Positions 7,071 to 16,032 of a stretch of 50,155 nucleotides of DNA are shown piece after piece (positions within the stretch are counted from its first letter, which is position 1; every line of letters starts with the position of its first letter). The stretch comes from a virus. The notes under the pieces were generated by a model. The model was not told where the DNA came from and did not search any database. It saw nothing but the letters and a program-made list of their open reading frames with translations. Made by a program: the position numbers and the translations under genes. The DNA is taken from positions 1 through 50,155 of IMG/VR virus record IMGVR_UViG_3300021963_004660; one strand, given 5' to 3'.

Positions 7071-10000
7071 ATGCTATGATACCTGTTTGAATACCAGCAC
7101 TTCTCAATAAATCTCCATGAGGGTTTGTTCCTCTAGTGATATTAGTAACGCTAGTTTTCGTTGAGTTGTCAATCACATTACCGCTATTAGAAACGACAGT
7201 TGCACCACCAGCAGATGTAGATACTGTTCCATTTGGATTAACTACTAGATTAGAACTATTCACAGCAGTATTAGATGCCTTCACAAGATTTGCAGGATTT
7301 GTCGCACTTGATGTAAAGTCTCCAACATCAAGCATACCAGACTTATTCAAGTCATATATTGGACGTCCCTGTTCGTCAATCATTATTGCATTGTCATCAT
7401 AAATTGGGCGTTTATAGGTACCACCTTCACCATCAGAATATTCTGTATATCCTGTAATAGGTCTATCAACGTACTTACCTTCTTTCATACTCCAAATTTG
7501 ATTGGTGGAGTTTCCTTCAGAATCAGTTTGATTATTTGGATTTAATTTAGAAACTGCAATCAATCGTTCAATACGTGCAGACTCCGCAACGTTATCAGCA
7601 TAGATACCTTTTTCGAGTCCAGTCGCAAGATCCTTTTTTAAGCTAGGCAGTAAGTTTTTTGCAATTGCATCATATGATGTGCCTTGAAGTTTTCTAGCGG
7701 CTTCATCAATCTTTGTTGTTTCTGCGGCATATGCTTCATTGAATTTCTTTTGAATAGCGGCTACAATTTTAGATGCTACTGTGCCTGTATTCATTTTTGA
7801 GACTTCACCAAAACGTTCCAAGTATTGAGATTCGCTTCTCTTACTCTTAGGGTCACCATTACCAACAGCAATGAACGTATCTGATTTGTGTACACCGAAT
7901 GTGACGTAATCAAATGGTGATGTTTTTCCTGTTGCAACCATCATAGCTTTTGTTGCATTAAATGCTACTCTAGCTAATTCGTCTGCGATTCTAACCCAAC
8001 CAACCGGAGCATAACTATCATCTTGAGCGTATGTGGTGCCCAATGCATTTGCATTATTATTACCATTCACGTAGATACTTCGTTCAATCTTAGGATCAGG
8101 TTCCCAATCGTCACCACCAAAGATCGAATCAAATAAGGCAAAAGCGGCTATAGCAAGGAAGACATAAGGTGCGGCAGCACCAACCGCCGCTAAGAAGCCT
8201 TCACCAGCGGCCGCAGTAGCGACAGTAGTGACTTCAGCGCCTGTGGCCGCAGTTGCAACTTCTGCCCCTACTGCGGCTTCACCAAATGCACCAAATTGAG
8301 TTGCTGTAGGCGCAAATGATGAATATGCGGCCGCATTTGTTGCATACGTAGAACCACCAAGCCACGTTGGTAGCGCACTAGTAACTGCGCTACTAATCGA
8401 TGCGCCCATTTCAGTTCCCATAAATGCATCCCAAGCCTTACCACCAGCCCAACTAATACCTTTATTGAGTGCGGCTGAAGCAAGCATAGCCATGTATGGG
8501 TTTTTAATACCCATAGCTTGTACTGCTTTTTGCGTGAGTGCCATTTGACCGAAGCCAAGTGCCATGTTGCCAAGCTGACCCATTGCGGTGCCACCATTGA
8601 AGAATCCTCCGCCACCACCAAATGCACCGCCAGGATTTGTTCCGCTTCCCGAAACACCTCTCTGTAGAAGTTGATTAGTTAATTCTTGTTGACGAATGCT
8701 TTCATAGTCACGATATGCTTGCTGTGCGTTATATCTGTCTAACTCTTCTTGAGACTTTTTATTGAACGCAGTTTGATCTTCCCAATTTGGATCATAAATT
8801 GTAAGACCTTTTCCATTACCAGTATTCTGAACGTCTGGAGCATTTCTATAAGACATGTTTCCATATCCAGATGCACCAGGCGGCAAGTATTGTCCGTATG
8901 GTCCATAAGGATTGTACTGTCCGTAACTTGCTCTATATGCACCACCAGTATCGATTCCGCCTTCCCCAACACCCATGATACGTCCATACGCATCACGTTC
9001 AGTTCCACCATAAACACTTGCGCCAGATAGAACATAACCACCACGCCCACCATTTAGTCGTGGGTCAAAAATTCTTGATGGACCAACATTTGGCTCACCC
9101 ATGAATTGATTGAGTGGATCTGATATAGCCGCACCAAGAGTGTCAGCAATATATTGAACACCTTGCATAGGATTCTGAAATCCATATTTCGCAAACATTG
9201 TTTCAACACCAGTTGCTTGACCAGTTGCACCATATAGAATTTGTTCAAATGCTAACTTTTTCTTTCCTGCGGCATAGTTACCTAGAATCTGTCCAGATAG
9301 AATGTTGCTACCATTAGCATCCATGCCACCAAGTCCACCAAAGATAGCACGACCTGCGGCTCTTGCGCCAACTTCAAGATAGCCTTTAGCCATGTTGCTA
9401 AAGACAGGAGCAAACATCGGACCATATTGTTTACCTAAAATGTCAGTAAACAAACTATTCATTCTTCTATCGAGATTCAGAATTCTACCTAATTGCTGAC
9501 CTCTATACATTTGTCCCATAGCTGCCGATTGTGAAACGCCAACACCTTTAGGGAACAATGCTTGTCTTAATGCAAGACTAATTGCTCTTGCTGTAGTAGT
9601 TCTAAAATCTTTGATGAATTTGTTATTTGTATCTTGCAGAATTTGCTGTTCTGCTTTCCAAATCATCTTAGTTGCTCTGACAGTTCCAGAACCTACAGCT
9701 TTAGTTGTTCTCTCCTGACCTTTTTGTATTTGTTGTAGTTTTCTGTTTGCTTCTTTGTCTACAACAGATACAGGTCTGTCATTTGCAGTATTTAATAATT
9801 TGAGTCCAGTTCCACTTTTTGAGTTTCTAGCGGCTATGTCAGATTTTAATTCGAAGTATCCTGGAGATGTTTCTACGTAACCATCTTTACCACCACCTAG
9901 TCTCTTAGCGTTTTCATCTACAGTAGCAGTAGGAACACCAGCAGTTTGTTTCTGTGGTACGTCACCTGCTCTATCTGCAACTGGAGGTGTAGTGTCTGGT

Positions 10001-11268
10001 TTTGATACTTGCGCTAAAGGACCAAATGTAATGTATTTTCTAGGGTTTACAGACTTACCACCTTCACGAATTTCAAAGTGTAAGTGTGGACCTGTAGAGT
10101 TACCAGTAGAACCAACATAAGCAATTACGTCACCAGCTTTGACTCTTGTACCTGCGCCAGCAGATGCAAGTAACAAGTGTGCATATACAGATGTGAACCC
10201 ATCTCCGTGGTCCATCATTAAGAAGTTTCCAGAATTGTCGTTCTTAGAATTTACTGTGACAATACCATCGGCAGTAGCAACAACAGGCGCACCTTGATAT
10301 ATCGCTAAATCAATACCTTGGTGTCTGTATGATTTTTTATATTTTGGGGGTCCTCTTTGTTCATCATGTTCACTAGTTACAGTATATGATGATCGTAATG
10401 GTATTCTCCATTTTATCGCTGTCTTAGATGCTGGAGTTGGTACAGGACCTCCACCACCGGCTTTTCTGCCGTCACCACCTCCAGATGTTTGTGCTCCTGT
10501 CGCATTACCCATTGGATCATAACCACCACCCAAATCTTGTCTAGATGGCGCAGGAGATTTTTTACCACCAGCACTAGGACCATCACCGAATATATCGTAG
10601 ATTGCAGAGCCAACTTCATATGCAAGCCATGCCCAACCGACAGGACCCATGATAACTCTGAGTGCACCACGCAAAACGAAGCCTGCGGCTTTAGCAAGAA
10701 ACTTAGCAATAGGTTTTGCAAAAGCCATTAGACCTGCGCCAGCGGCAACACCAGTCATTAATGCGCCACCAGCAGAACCCAAAAGACTTGATAATATATT
10801 ACCTAATAATCCACCGCCTTTATTAGGATCATTTGCGGCTTCACCACCACCTTTAATATTTCTAATTGCATTTAACAATGCTTCATCACGTATACCTTGC
10901 TCACGTTCTTTTTCTTCTTCAAAACGTGACTTTGCGGCTTCCATATCTAGCTGGCCTTTGACCATCTTGTTTTGAAGTTGAGTGTTTGCATTTATCATGC
11001 GTAACTGTCTCACCATCTCAAGATTAACTACATTTGGTGATGATGCACCAGAAGCAGAAGCCGCTGGTGATGCACCACTTCCTGATTGAGCCGCAATTGA
11101 ACTTGCACGACTTGAAAGAGATTTTCCAAATGCATAGGCACCAGTAATCCCAGGCATCTCAGACATTGCGGCGCCTTTTGCGGCACCAACTAATCCTTTA
11201 GCTGTACCTGTAACTGTTTCTTTAGCCATCTGCCCTAAGGCTGATGCATAATTTCCTACTGTTGCCAT
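7069..11268 (-). CDS. M23-peptidase tail protein, candidate tape measure
   Basis: A 1399-aa virion-type protein. Layout: Ala/Gly-rich N-terminus; a charged helix (about 85-135); hydrophobic helices (about 155-225); an M23 lysostaphin-like endopeptidase (about 285-415) with metal ligands H316, D320 (RHQGID) and H397 (GPHLHFEI) and catalytic H364 (YAHL); low-complexity Gly/Tyr/Asn-rich stretches; a second hydrophobic region with AAPYVFLAIAAFALF; and a charged C-terminal part. All M23 catalytic residues are intact. It is last in the minus-strand operon after gp26, a small protein and a holin-like protein. Hydrophobic helices plus a wall hydrolase suggest a tape-measure or injected tail protein (gp29 role), which is inference. 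It may replace the lysozyme missing from the short gp5 here. Alternative: a separate tail-associated peptidase. Confidence 0.7.
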   Translation of the reverse strand: MATVGNYASALGQMAKETVTGTAKGLVGAAKGAAMSEMPGITGAYAFGKSLSSRASSIAAQSGSGASPAASASGASSPNVVNLEMVRQLRMINANTQLQNKMVKGQLDMEAAKSRFEEEKEREQGIRDEALLNAIRNIKGGGEAANDPNKGGGLLGNILSSLLGSAGGALMTGVAAGAGLMAFAKPIAKFLAKAAGFVLRGALRVIMGPVGWAWLAYEVGSAIYDIFGDGPSAGGKKSPAPSRQDLGGGYDPMGNATGAQTSGGGDGRKAGGGGPVPTPASKTAIKWRIPLRSSYTVTSEHDEQRGPPKYKKSYRHQGIDLAIYQGAPVVATADGIVTVNSKNDNSGNFLMMDHGDGFTSVYAHLLLASAGAGTRVKAGDVIAYVGSTGNSTGPHLHFEIREGGKSVNPRKYITFGPLAQVSKPDTTPPVADRAGDVPQKQTAGVPTATVDENAKRLGGGKDGYVETSPGYFELKSDIAARNSKSGTGLKLLNTANDRPVSVVDKEANRKLQQIQKGQERTTKAVGSGTVRATKMIWKAEQQILQDTNNKFIKDFRTTTARAISLALRQALFPKGVGVSQSAAMGQMYRGQQLGRILNLDRRMNSLFTDILGKQYGPMFAPVFSNMAKGYLEVGARAAGRAIFGGLGGMDANGSNILSGQILGNYAAGKKKLAFEQILYGATGQATGVETMFAKYGFQNPMQGVQYIADTLGAAISDPLNQFMGEPNVGPSRIFDPRLNGGRGGYVLSGASVYGGTERDAYGRIMGVGEGGIDTGGAYRASYGQYNPYGPYGQYLPPGASGYGNMSYRNAPDVQNTGNGKGLTIYDPNWEDQTAFNKKSQEELDRYNAQQAYRDYESIRQQELTNQLLQRGVSGSGTNPGGAFGGGGGFFNGGTAMGQLGNMALGFGQMALTQKAVQAMGIKNPYMAMLASAALNKGISWAGGKAWDAFMGTEMGASISSAVTSALPTWLGGSTYATNAAAYSSFAPTATQFGAFGEAAVGAEVATAATGAEVTTVATAAAGEGFLAAVGAAAPYVFLAIAAFALFDSIFGGDDWEPDPKIERSIYVNGNNNANALGTTYAQDDSYAPVGWVRIADELARVAFNATKAMMVATGKTSPFDYVTFGVHKSDTFIAVGNGDPKSKRSESQYLERFGEVSKMNTGTVASKIVAAIQKKFNEAYAAETTKIDEAARKLQGTSYDAIAKNLLPSLKKDLATGLEKGIYADNVAESARIERLIAVSKLNPNNQTDSEGNSTNQIWSMKEGKYVDRPITGYTEYSDGEGGTYKRPIYDDNAIMIDEQGRPIYDLNKSGMLDVGDFTSSATNPANLVKASNTAVNSSNLVVNPNGTVSTSAGGATVVSNSGNVIDNSTKTSVTNITRGTNPHGDLLRSAGIQTGIIA

Positions 11269-11275
11269 ATGTTAA

Positions 11276-11785
11276 TTATCCACGGTCGATTACTGAATCT
11301 GGATCATCTGCGGCAAACTTGGCTGCCTTTGCGCCCATTGGTCTTGATGATGCACCCATGCCCATTGAAGGCGATGACATTCCCATTGCTGGCGATGGAC
11401 TTCCGTAGTTTGACATACCGCCATAGCTTGGGCTTGGTGTGCCAAAGCCATATGTTGTTGTGACGCTTTGTCCCACAGGTTGCAGACCACCATTGTTTGC
11501 TCCATTTAGTTTTTCTTGTGTGCGCCCATAAGCGGCTACACCAATAATAGCACCCATTGCTAAGTGAAATAAACCTGCACCCTGAAGAGTGATTGGCTGC
11601 CAAGGCGTGATCGGCTGTTTAAGTGATGCTTGCAATATAGACCACAATACAGGAAAAAGAATAAAGTCAGTCACACATGTCACCATGTAAATCCAACCCA
11701 TCATTGGACGCCATTTTGCATTCATCCAATCTTCTTTTTTCTTTTCGCTTGCACTCATCTTTTCATATTCTTCGGACGTTGCCAT
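11276..11785 (-). CDS. Holin-like membrane protein (3TM/GTA-type)
   Basis: A 169-aa protein with a charged N-terminus, then KWRPMMGWIYMVTCV leading into a first membrane segment (VTDFILFPVLWSILQASL), a PITPWQPITLQGAG loop, and a second segment (LFHLAMGAIIGVAAYGRTQEK). The RP-M start and the G-x-A-A-x-x-R-T-x-E-K end match the 3TM holin family of gene-transfer-agent release. The tail is an unusual Gly/Ser/Met-rich low-complexity stretch (about 110-155, GMSSPSMGMGASS). It sits directly before the M23 tail protein and after small hub genes. A holin for lysis is the best reading; a tail-associated membrane protein is possible given its neighbours. Confidence 0.65.
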   Translation of the reverse strand: MATSEEYEKMSASEKKKEDWMNAKWRPMMGWIYMVTCVTDFILFPVLWSILQASLKQPITPWQPITLQGAGLFHLAMGAIIGVAAYGRTQEKLNGANNGGLQPVGQSVTTTYGFGTPSPSYGGMSNYGSPSPAMGMSSPSMGMGASSRPMGAKAAKFAADDPDSVIDRG

Positions 11786-11787
11786 TA

Positions 11788-11979
11788 TTATCTCCCTTTT
11801 CTTGCGTTATTTTGTTGTTGTATCTTGTCATTTTCTTCTTCAATATGCTGAGCCAATAACATTACATACAAATCACGTTCAAAAGGGATCATGTTTTCCA
11901 GCGAATCGATATCGTATTTATGATGTTGCATTAGGGCAAAATTAGTCTTGTAGTAATTTGCAAGACTATCATTACCCAT
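11788..11979 (-). CDS. Small protein downstream of gp26 (gp51-like position)
   Basis: A 63-aa, probably helical protein with the core LENMIPFERDLYVMLLAQHI and a charged EEENDKIQQQ tail. It starts in a TAATG overlap with the gp26 stop, so the two are translationally coupled. In T4, gp26 and gp51 are catalytic hub-assembly factors, and in many tailed phages a small protein coupled to its upstream partner acts as the tape-measure chaperone pair. By position this could be such a partner for the 1399-aa protein; I see no direct sequence proof. Confidence 0.6.
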   Translation of the reverse strand: MGNDSLANYYKTNFALMQHHKYDIDSLENMIPFERDLYVMLLAQHIEEENDKIQQQNNARKGR

Positions 11980-12722
11980 TAGAATGCGAAAAAACTTTGC
12001 ATACCCTCCAAAATAACTTCATCTTCACATCCGCAACCAGCACATTTCCATGCGATTTTATTCTTTACTTTAGGCATTGTCTCAAAGAACTTTGTTACTT
12101 TGATAAACTGATCTTGCGACAATCCTTCTAAGAATTCAGTCAATTCTTCTTTAGATGAGTCTTCTTTTTTGTAGATGTTATCATTGTCAAAGATATAATC
12201 GATAGCAGAAATAATGCTTTCGATAGCACCATCAACTTGATTATTGACTGTGTTGGCATCAATATCATCTAATGCATTTACAGTAGGATATTTCAACTTA
12301 ATGCCAACACCAGTCTCTTCATCTAAAATGATTTTGTCTGTGTGTTCAATTGCCTTTTCGACTTCAATTTCAAGCAGGTTTACTTGTTTTGTTGTAATGT
12401 GTTCACATTGTTCGCCCTTTGAATTAAATCCTGTTGGGTGACGCATTCTCAAGTCTACTGTTTCACCAATAGATTTTGCTCTCAATCGAATAAAGAAATA
12501 TTCAATATCAAAAGTTGGCAACTTATCTACGTCAATGTCATCGATAACGCAGTTGTTGATGATCTGTTTGACTGCCATGAGAGTAGATTTGTTGCTCTCT
12601 GATTCTGCGGCAAGCAAAAGAATCTTTTGTTCCTTCACTAAGAAGGGACGATATTTTACAGACTGTCCAGTTGAGGGTAAAGTCAATTCAAAAATAGGAT
12701 TGTTTATTTTAGGTAAAGCCAT
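11979..12722 (-). CDS. 26: Baseplate hub assembly protein, gp26-like
   Basis: A 247-aa protein matching the T4 gp26 type: an N-terminal ALPKINNPIFELTLPSTG and VKYRPFLVKEQKILLLA, then IDVDKLPTFDIEYFFIRLRA and KSIGE, and a C-terminal Cys knuckle C227-x2-C230-x-C232 (KCAGCGCEDE) that may bind zinc. Known: gp26 is needed to assemble the baseplate hub but is scarce or absent in the virion. A GGAG RBS precedes the start. The coupled small gene and the huge M23 protein downstream suggest a chaperone function for the hub/tape-measure complex, which is inference. Confidence 0.82.
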   Translation of the reverse strand: MALPKINNPIFELTLPSTGQSVKYRPFLVKEQKILLLAAESESNKSTLMAVKQIINNCVIDDIDVDKLPTFDIEYFFIRLRAKSIGETVDLRMRHPTGFNSKGEQCEHITTKQVNLLEIEVEKAIEHTDKIILDEETGVGIKLKYPTVNALDDIDANTVNNQVDGAIESIISAIDYIFDNDNIYKKEDSSKEELTEFLEGLSQDQFIKVTKFFETMPKVKNKIAWKCAGCGCEDEVILEGMQSFFAF

Positions 12723-12757
12723 GATTTCTCCAAGTCGTTAAGTTAATGATTTAAAAA

Positions 12758-13375
12758 TTAGTCAGCCGAAGCCGGTATGCTGACTGTATGATATCTATAT
12801 GCAAGTGTTACACCAAATCGTTGATACGAGTTTACTTCTTCCCATGTTGCATTCATAGGAGTTAATGCAATCGGATATATGTCCATAAGTTCATACATCA
12901 GCAATGCTTTTCCTTTTGCATTCAATTGAGTTACAGTTAAGCTGATTCCTTTTGCGTAGTTGTTATAAAAACCAACAAGTCCAGGTTCGTAAGTAACTTC
13001 GACCGTGTCATATCCAGCAGGATTTACAATTTGATCTATCCAATTTTCAAAAAATATTCTTTCTTTCATATCTTCAGAACAAATGATAGATAATTGAATG
13101 TCGCTATATGTTACATCATATGGAAGTTTCAATGCAGTACCGCCACCGCCACCATCGTCTGCTGTTGCTAATGTTCGACCAGGAAGTTCAGCTTTCTCAC
13201 ATCTAAATTTAAATGTCGAATCAATATCAGCACCAAGTTTATCTTTATATCCAGCTAACTCCGCTATAAAATAATTTGGGCGTGCGAGATTGCCAACTTG
13301 CGTTCTAAATTTGGATATGCTGAAAAGTTGACTGGCGTTTTTACCATCAATATATACTGTATCTTCTTCTGCCAT
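12758..13375 (-). CDS. 54: Baseplate tail-tube initiator, gp54-like
   Basis: A 205-aa protein with a tail-tube-like pattern: NYFIAELAGY, CEKAELPGRTLAT, a linker of five Gly, YSDIQLSIICSEDMKERIFF and ENWIDQIVNP, then GISLTVTQLNAKGKA and the last strand RFGVTLAYRYHTV. The order (PG-x-T, then a strand, then FxxWxxxIxNP, then Y-P) is that of tube and tube-initiator proteins such as T4 gp19 and gp54. Its place next to hub genes and away from the sheath/tube pair favours gp54, the first tube ring on the baseplate. T4 gp54 is longer (320 aa). Confidence 0.62.
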   Translation of the reverse strand: MAEEDTVYIDGKNASQLFSISKFRTQVGNLARPNYFIAELAGYKDKLGADIDSTFKFRCEKAELPGRTLATADDGGGGGTALKLPYDVTYSDIQLSIICSEDMKERIFFENWIDQIVNPAGYDTVEVTYEPGLVGFYNNYAKGISLTVTQLNAKGKALLMYELMDIYPIALTPMNATWEEVNSYQRFGVTLAYRYHTVSIPASAD

Positions 13376-13376
13376 T

Positions 13377-13979
13377 TTATGTTCTTCCTATTTTCTTTCT
13401 TGATTCTTCCCAAACAGTTCGTGTGTCTGCTTTTCTGAATGATTCTGTCGGTAAAAACAAAGCAATATCCCACTCATTCACGTGTATCTCTAAAAACTGA
13501 GAGCGAACATGTGAGCGTAAATACTTCTTTAATGTTGGCTTGAAATATCTGTACTTAGCCGCACTCTGTAGAATGCTGTATGATATTCTCATTCTTGTTG
13601 TGTCATCATACTTTTTATTTGTCAACGTGCCATACAATGCATCCATCAATTTTGCTCTTAACGGTGGCGGCAAATAGTGAAAGTTGATCCCCATGAATCC
13701 ATCGTTTTCAAATTTAACAGGAAAGATTAATGGAAACGTGTCGTAGTACGGCAATTCTTTTTTCATTTTTGGGTCATATGCAAATGCGTACATATAACCA
13801 TACTCCATCTCTGAAGTTTTACGTGTTTCATCCATACGTCTACCGAAAGATTCTGATGAAATGCGTCTAGTCAGCAGATTTTCAGCCGCAGACCTATACC
13901 ACTCTCTTGCCATTTGTGTTCTAGCAGGAATGATTCCGTTTCGTGCGCCTTGCGCTAAGATGTTATCGAATATAGCCAT
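13377..13979 (-). CDS. Conserved phage protein of unknown function
   Basis: A 200-aa soluble protein. Seen: GYMYAFAYDPKMKKELPYYD followed by TFPLIFP, GFMGINFHYLPPPLRAKLMD, and a C-terminal YRYFKPTLKKYLRSHVRS region rich in basic and aromatic residues. The block 'Y-x-Y-DP-K-LPYYD-x-FPL' then 'G-F-x-G-x-N-x-HYL-P' is one I associate with structural genes of large phages, but I cannot attach a function. It is spaced by one base from the gp54-like gene and lies between it and gp4, so a hub or head-tail role is inferred. A GATAAATA on the minus strand touches its start. Confidence 0.7.
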   Translation of the reverse strand: MAIFDNILAQGARNGIIPARTQMAREWYRSAAENLLTRRISSESFGRRMDETRKTSEMEYGYMYAFAYDPKMKKELPYYDTFPLIFPVKFENDGFMGINFHYLPPPLRAKLMDALYGTLTNKKYDDTTRMRISYSILQSAAKYRYFKPTLKKYLRSHVRSQFLEIHVNEWDIALFLPTESFRKADTRTVWEESRKKIGRT

Positions 13980-13987
13980 ACTTCTAT

Positions 13988-14431
13988 TTATCTCAAATCT
14001 TTATCAGTAATGATTTTAAATTCCCAATTTCTATCTTCTGAGTACTTTGTTGCCGCTTTCCACTTTGCTTGATTGACACCCCATGTCATAACTTCATTAA
14101 TGAAGCGTCTTGTTGGCTTACCTTTAGGTGTGTCTTTGCGTTTTGGTGGTTGTGTTTGTATTTCAGGCTTAATCTCAATCAAAGACGCTTTTATGTTTCC
14201 GTGTCTGTCTTTATACTTGATCCAAAAGTCAACGAAGTAACGATGATAACGATTGTCAACTGGAGAAATATACGGAACAACAACTTCTTCAGATGACCAC
14301 TCAAGTATTGCAGGATTATCATCACAATACACCATGAATCTACGTTCTAGTAGACTACGATATACAATATTTGTTGGGTCACCTTTGTATTTTTGATGAT
14401 TTTTAGGCTTAAATTTACCTTTGTATGACAT
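13988..14431 (-). CDS. 4: Head-completion protein, gp4-like nuclease fold
   Basis: A 147-aa match to T4 gp4 (150 aa), which seals DNA-filled heads before tail joining. Seen: the start MSYKGKFKPKNHQKYKGDPT, YRSLLERRFMVYCD, EWSSEEVVVPYISPVD and YHRYFVDFWIKY. Residues E29, D68, E86 and K88 (LIEIKPE) form a PD-(D/E)xK-like set, agreeing with the nuclease-type fold reported for this family. It is divergent from gp48: only 30 nt separate the starts, and CATAAATA of the plus-strand promoter overlaps its start codon. No clear RBS is visible upstream; a palindrome CTTATATAAG (14444-14453) could serve as its -10. Confidence 0.88.
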   Translation of the reverse strand: MSYKGKFKPKNHQKYKGDPTNIVYRSLLERRFMVYCDDNPAILEWSSEEVVVPYISPVDNRYHRYFVDFWIKYKDRHGNIKASLIEIKPEIQTQPPKRKDTPKGKPTRRFINEVMTWGVNQAKWKAATKYSEDRNWEFKIITDKDLR

Positions 14432-14436
14432 AAATA
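14429..14436 (+). promoter_or_regulatory. Late-promoter-like motif CATAAATA
   Basis: CATAAATA lies 26 nt before the gp48-like start, in the 30-nt divergent gap with gp4. It would drive the long baseplate operon that runs to about 33 kb. A GAGG RBS follows just before the ATG. Confidence 0.6.
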
Positions 14437-14461
14437 GATTACACTTATATAAGAGGGCACA

Positions 14462-15505
14462 ATGGCAACAGAAATCGAATTCGATATCAAACGAGAAATC
14501 GGTAGCGAAGTACCACCTTTCGGATTAGTACAAGGTGAGTGGTCGTATCCAGTTTCTGGAGACTTAATCTACGGCACCGATTTTGCACACTCCGATTTCG
14601 TTATTCCTGTAATTAGATTTAGTTTCTATGATGCGACAGGAAAAGCAAGTACGAATGCGCCAACTATTTATGCTAAGATGGGCGGACAGTTTCAGAGCAA
14701 TCTATCAAACCCATTTCAAGCGGCACAGAACATTTATGGAAATCCTGGTGATGCAAGTGCTGGCGCTCTTGATGTTGTTAAGAGATATGGTGAAGGCTTT
14801 TATACAGCACTACAAAAACAAGTATTGGGTGGCATTGCTGGTGTGACTGGAGCATTTGCAAGTGCTGGACAATCAGGAAAGTCAAACGTTGAATTCTTGC
14901 AACGAAAGATGTTTAATAACTTTCAACAGTTGATTTACTCGGGTCCAAACTTCAGAACATTTAACTTGCCTTTTCCAATGAAAGCGACAAGTTATGAAGA
15001 AGCTAAAGCAATTAGAAATATCATATCGACATTTAGAATTGCATCATCACCACAAGTTGGATCAGAACTAGATTCTGGTCAAGGAATAGATGAATCGGTC
15101 GATGAAGGCACATTGTCTGGTAGTGGTACCGACTTGTCACAACAAAGCGAACAGACTACACAATCAACGGCACCAATCACAGCTACCGAATATGATGCGT
15201 TAGTTAACGCAAGTTTTTCTACAAAAGTGTTTGGATATCCAGACATGTGTAGATTTCAATTGTTGCTATATCAAAAGGATGGAAACGAATTCCCAGTCTT
15301 ATTTGAATCCGACTTATGTGTGATTGAAAGTGTCGCAGTTGATTATGGTGGACAAAGCAAAATGACTTTCTTTGAAGATAGCAAAGGCAATGGAGAGTAT
15401 TATCCAACCGATGTTTCTTTAACGATTGCATTAAAAGAAACTTCTCTTGTCACATCAAGTTTTGCATCCGCAGAAAGTGCAAGAGCAACAAGAACAATGC
15501 TATGA
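14462..15505 (+). CDS. 48: Baseplate tail-tube cap, gp48-like
   Basis: A 347-aa protein (T4 gp48: 364 aa). The C-terminal half has the tube-cap pattern: VFGYPDMCRFQLLLYQKDGN, then CVIESVAVDYGGQSKMTFFE, then YYPTDVSLTIALKETSLVTS, the beta strands that stack on the tube ring. The N-terminus has GLVQGEWSYPVSGDLIYGTD, a membrane-free Ala/Gly region, and a Ser/Thr/Gln-rich linker (about 200-235). Known role: gp48 caps the baseplate and primes tube assembly together with gp54. It heads an operon of ATGA-overlapping genes (gp53, gp27-like, kinase-like). Confidence 0.7.
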   Translation: MATEIEFDIKREIGSEVPPFGLVQGEWSYPVSGDLIYGTDFAHSDFVIPVIRFSFYDATGKASTNAPTIYAKMGGQFQSNLSNPFQAAQNIYGNPGDASAGALDVVKRYGEGFYTALQKQVLGGIAGVTGAFASAGQSGKSNVEFLQRKMFNNFQQLIYSGPNFRTFNLPFPMKATSYEEAKAIRNIISTFRIASSPQVGSELDSGQGIDESVDEGTLSGSGTDLSQQSEQTTQSTAPITATEYDALVNASFSTKVFGYPDMCRFQLLLYQKDGNEFPVLFESDLCVIESVAVDYGGQSKMTFFEDSKGNGEYYPTDVSLTIALKETSLVTSSFASAESARATRTML

Positions 15506-16032
15506 GCGTATTTAACTACTATCCAAAAATTTCTTACAAAGTTGATAGTATCGATTCTTTAAAGGCAATCGATATTACAACTTCAGTTAAGATGAAAGAT
15601 TTTCTAAAAACATATCGTGGAATTTCATATTCACCATATGTTGTGCGAGATGGCGAACGTCCAGATACTGTTTCGAGCAGAATATATGGCACACCAGGAT
15701 ATGACTGGATCATAATGCTTGCAAACGATATCTATGATATCTACGATGACTGGCCAAAAGATTCAGAAACTTTAAACAAGTACATCATTGAAAAATATGG
15801 TAGCTTGGCAAGTGCATTGGCCACAGTAAAGTATTACTATGACAGCAAAGGCAACATTATTGACTTTACCACATGGTCTAATTTAAGTGCGTCTTTGAGA
15901 AATAGCGAAAGCGAATATCAATACGAAGTTCGCATCAACACAAACAAGTCTAAAATTAAACTTGTCAAACCAATTTTCATACCAGCAATCGACAACGCAT
16001 TAAAGTCTATTGTAACTAAACCTATTCTATGA
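15502..16032 (+). CDS. 53: Baseplate wedge protein gp53
   Basis: A 176-aa protein with the hallmark gp53 start: FNYYPKISY, then ITTSVKMKDFLKTY and the LysM-like block YVVRDGERPDTVSSRIYGTP, then GYDWIIMLANDIYDIYDDWP. T4 gp53 (196 aa) clamps the wedge and joins wedges around the hub. It overlaps gp48-like and gp27-like genes by ATGA at both ends. Assignment is firm from the conserved 'D-R-P-D-x-V-x-x-x-x-Y-G-x-x-x-Y-D-W-I' pattern. Confidence 0.9.
   Translation: MSVFNYYPKISYKVDSIDSLKAIDITTSVKMKDFLKTYRGISYSPYVVRDGERPDTVSSRIYGTPGYDWIIMLANDIYDIYDDWPKDSETLNKYIIEKYGSLASALATVKYYYDSKGNIIDFTTWSNLSASLRNSESEYQYEVRINTNKSKIKLVKPIFIPAIDNALKSIVTKPIL

Noticed and set aside
13985-13992. Minus-strand GATAAATA at the gp4 stop
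   Set aside because: It would start transcription at or inside the next start codon; more likely a by-product of the TAA stop context.
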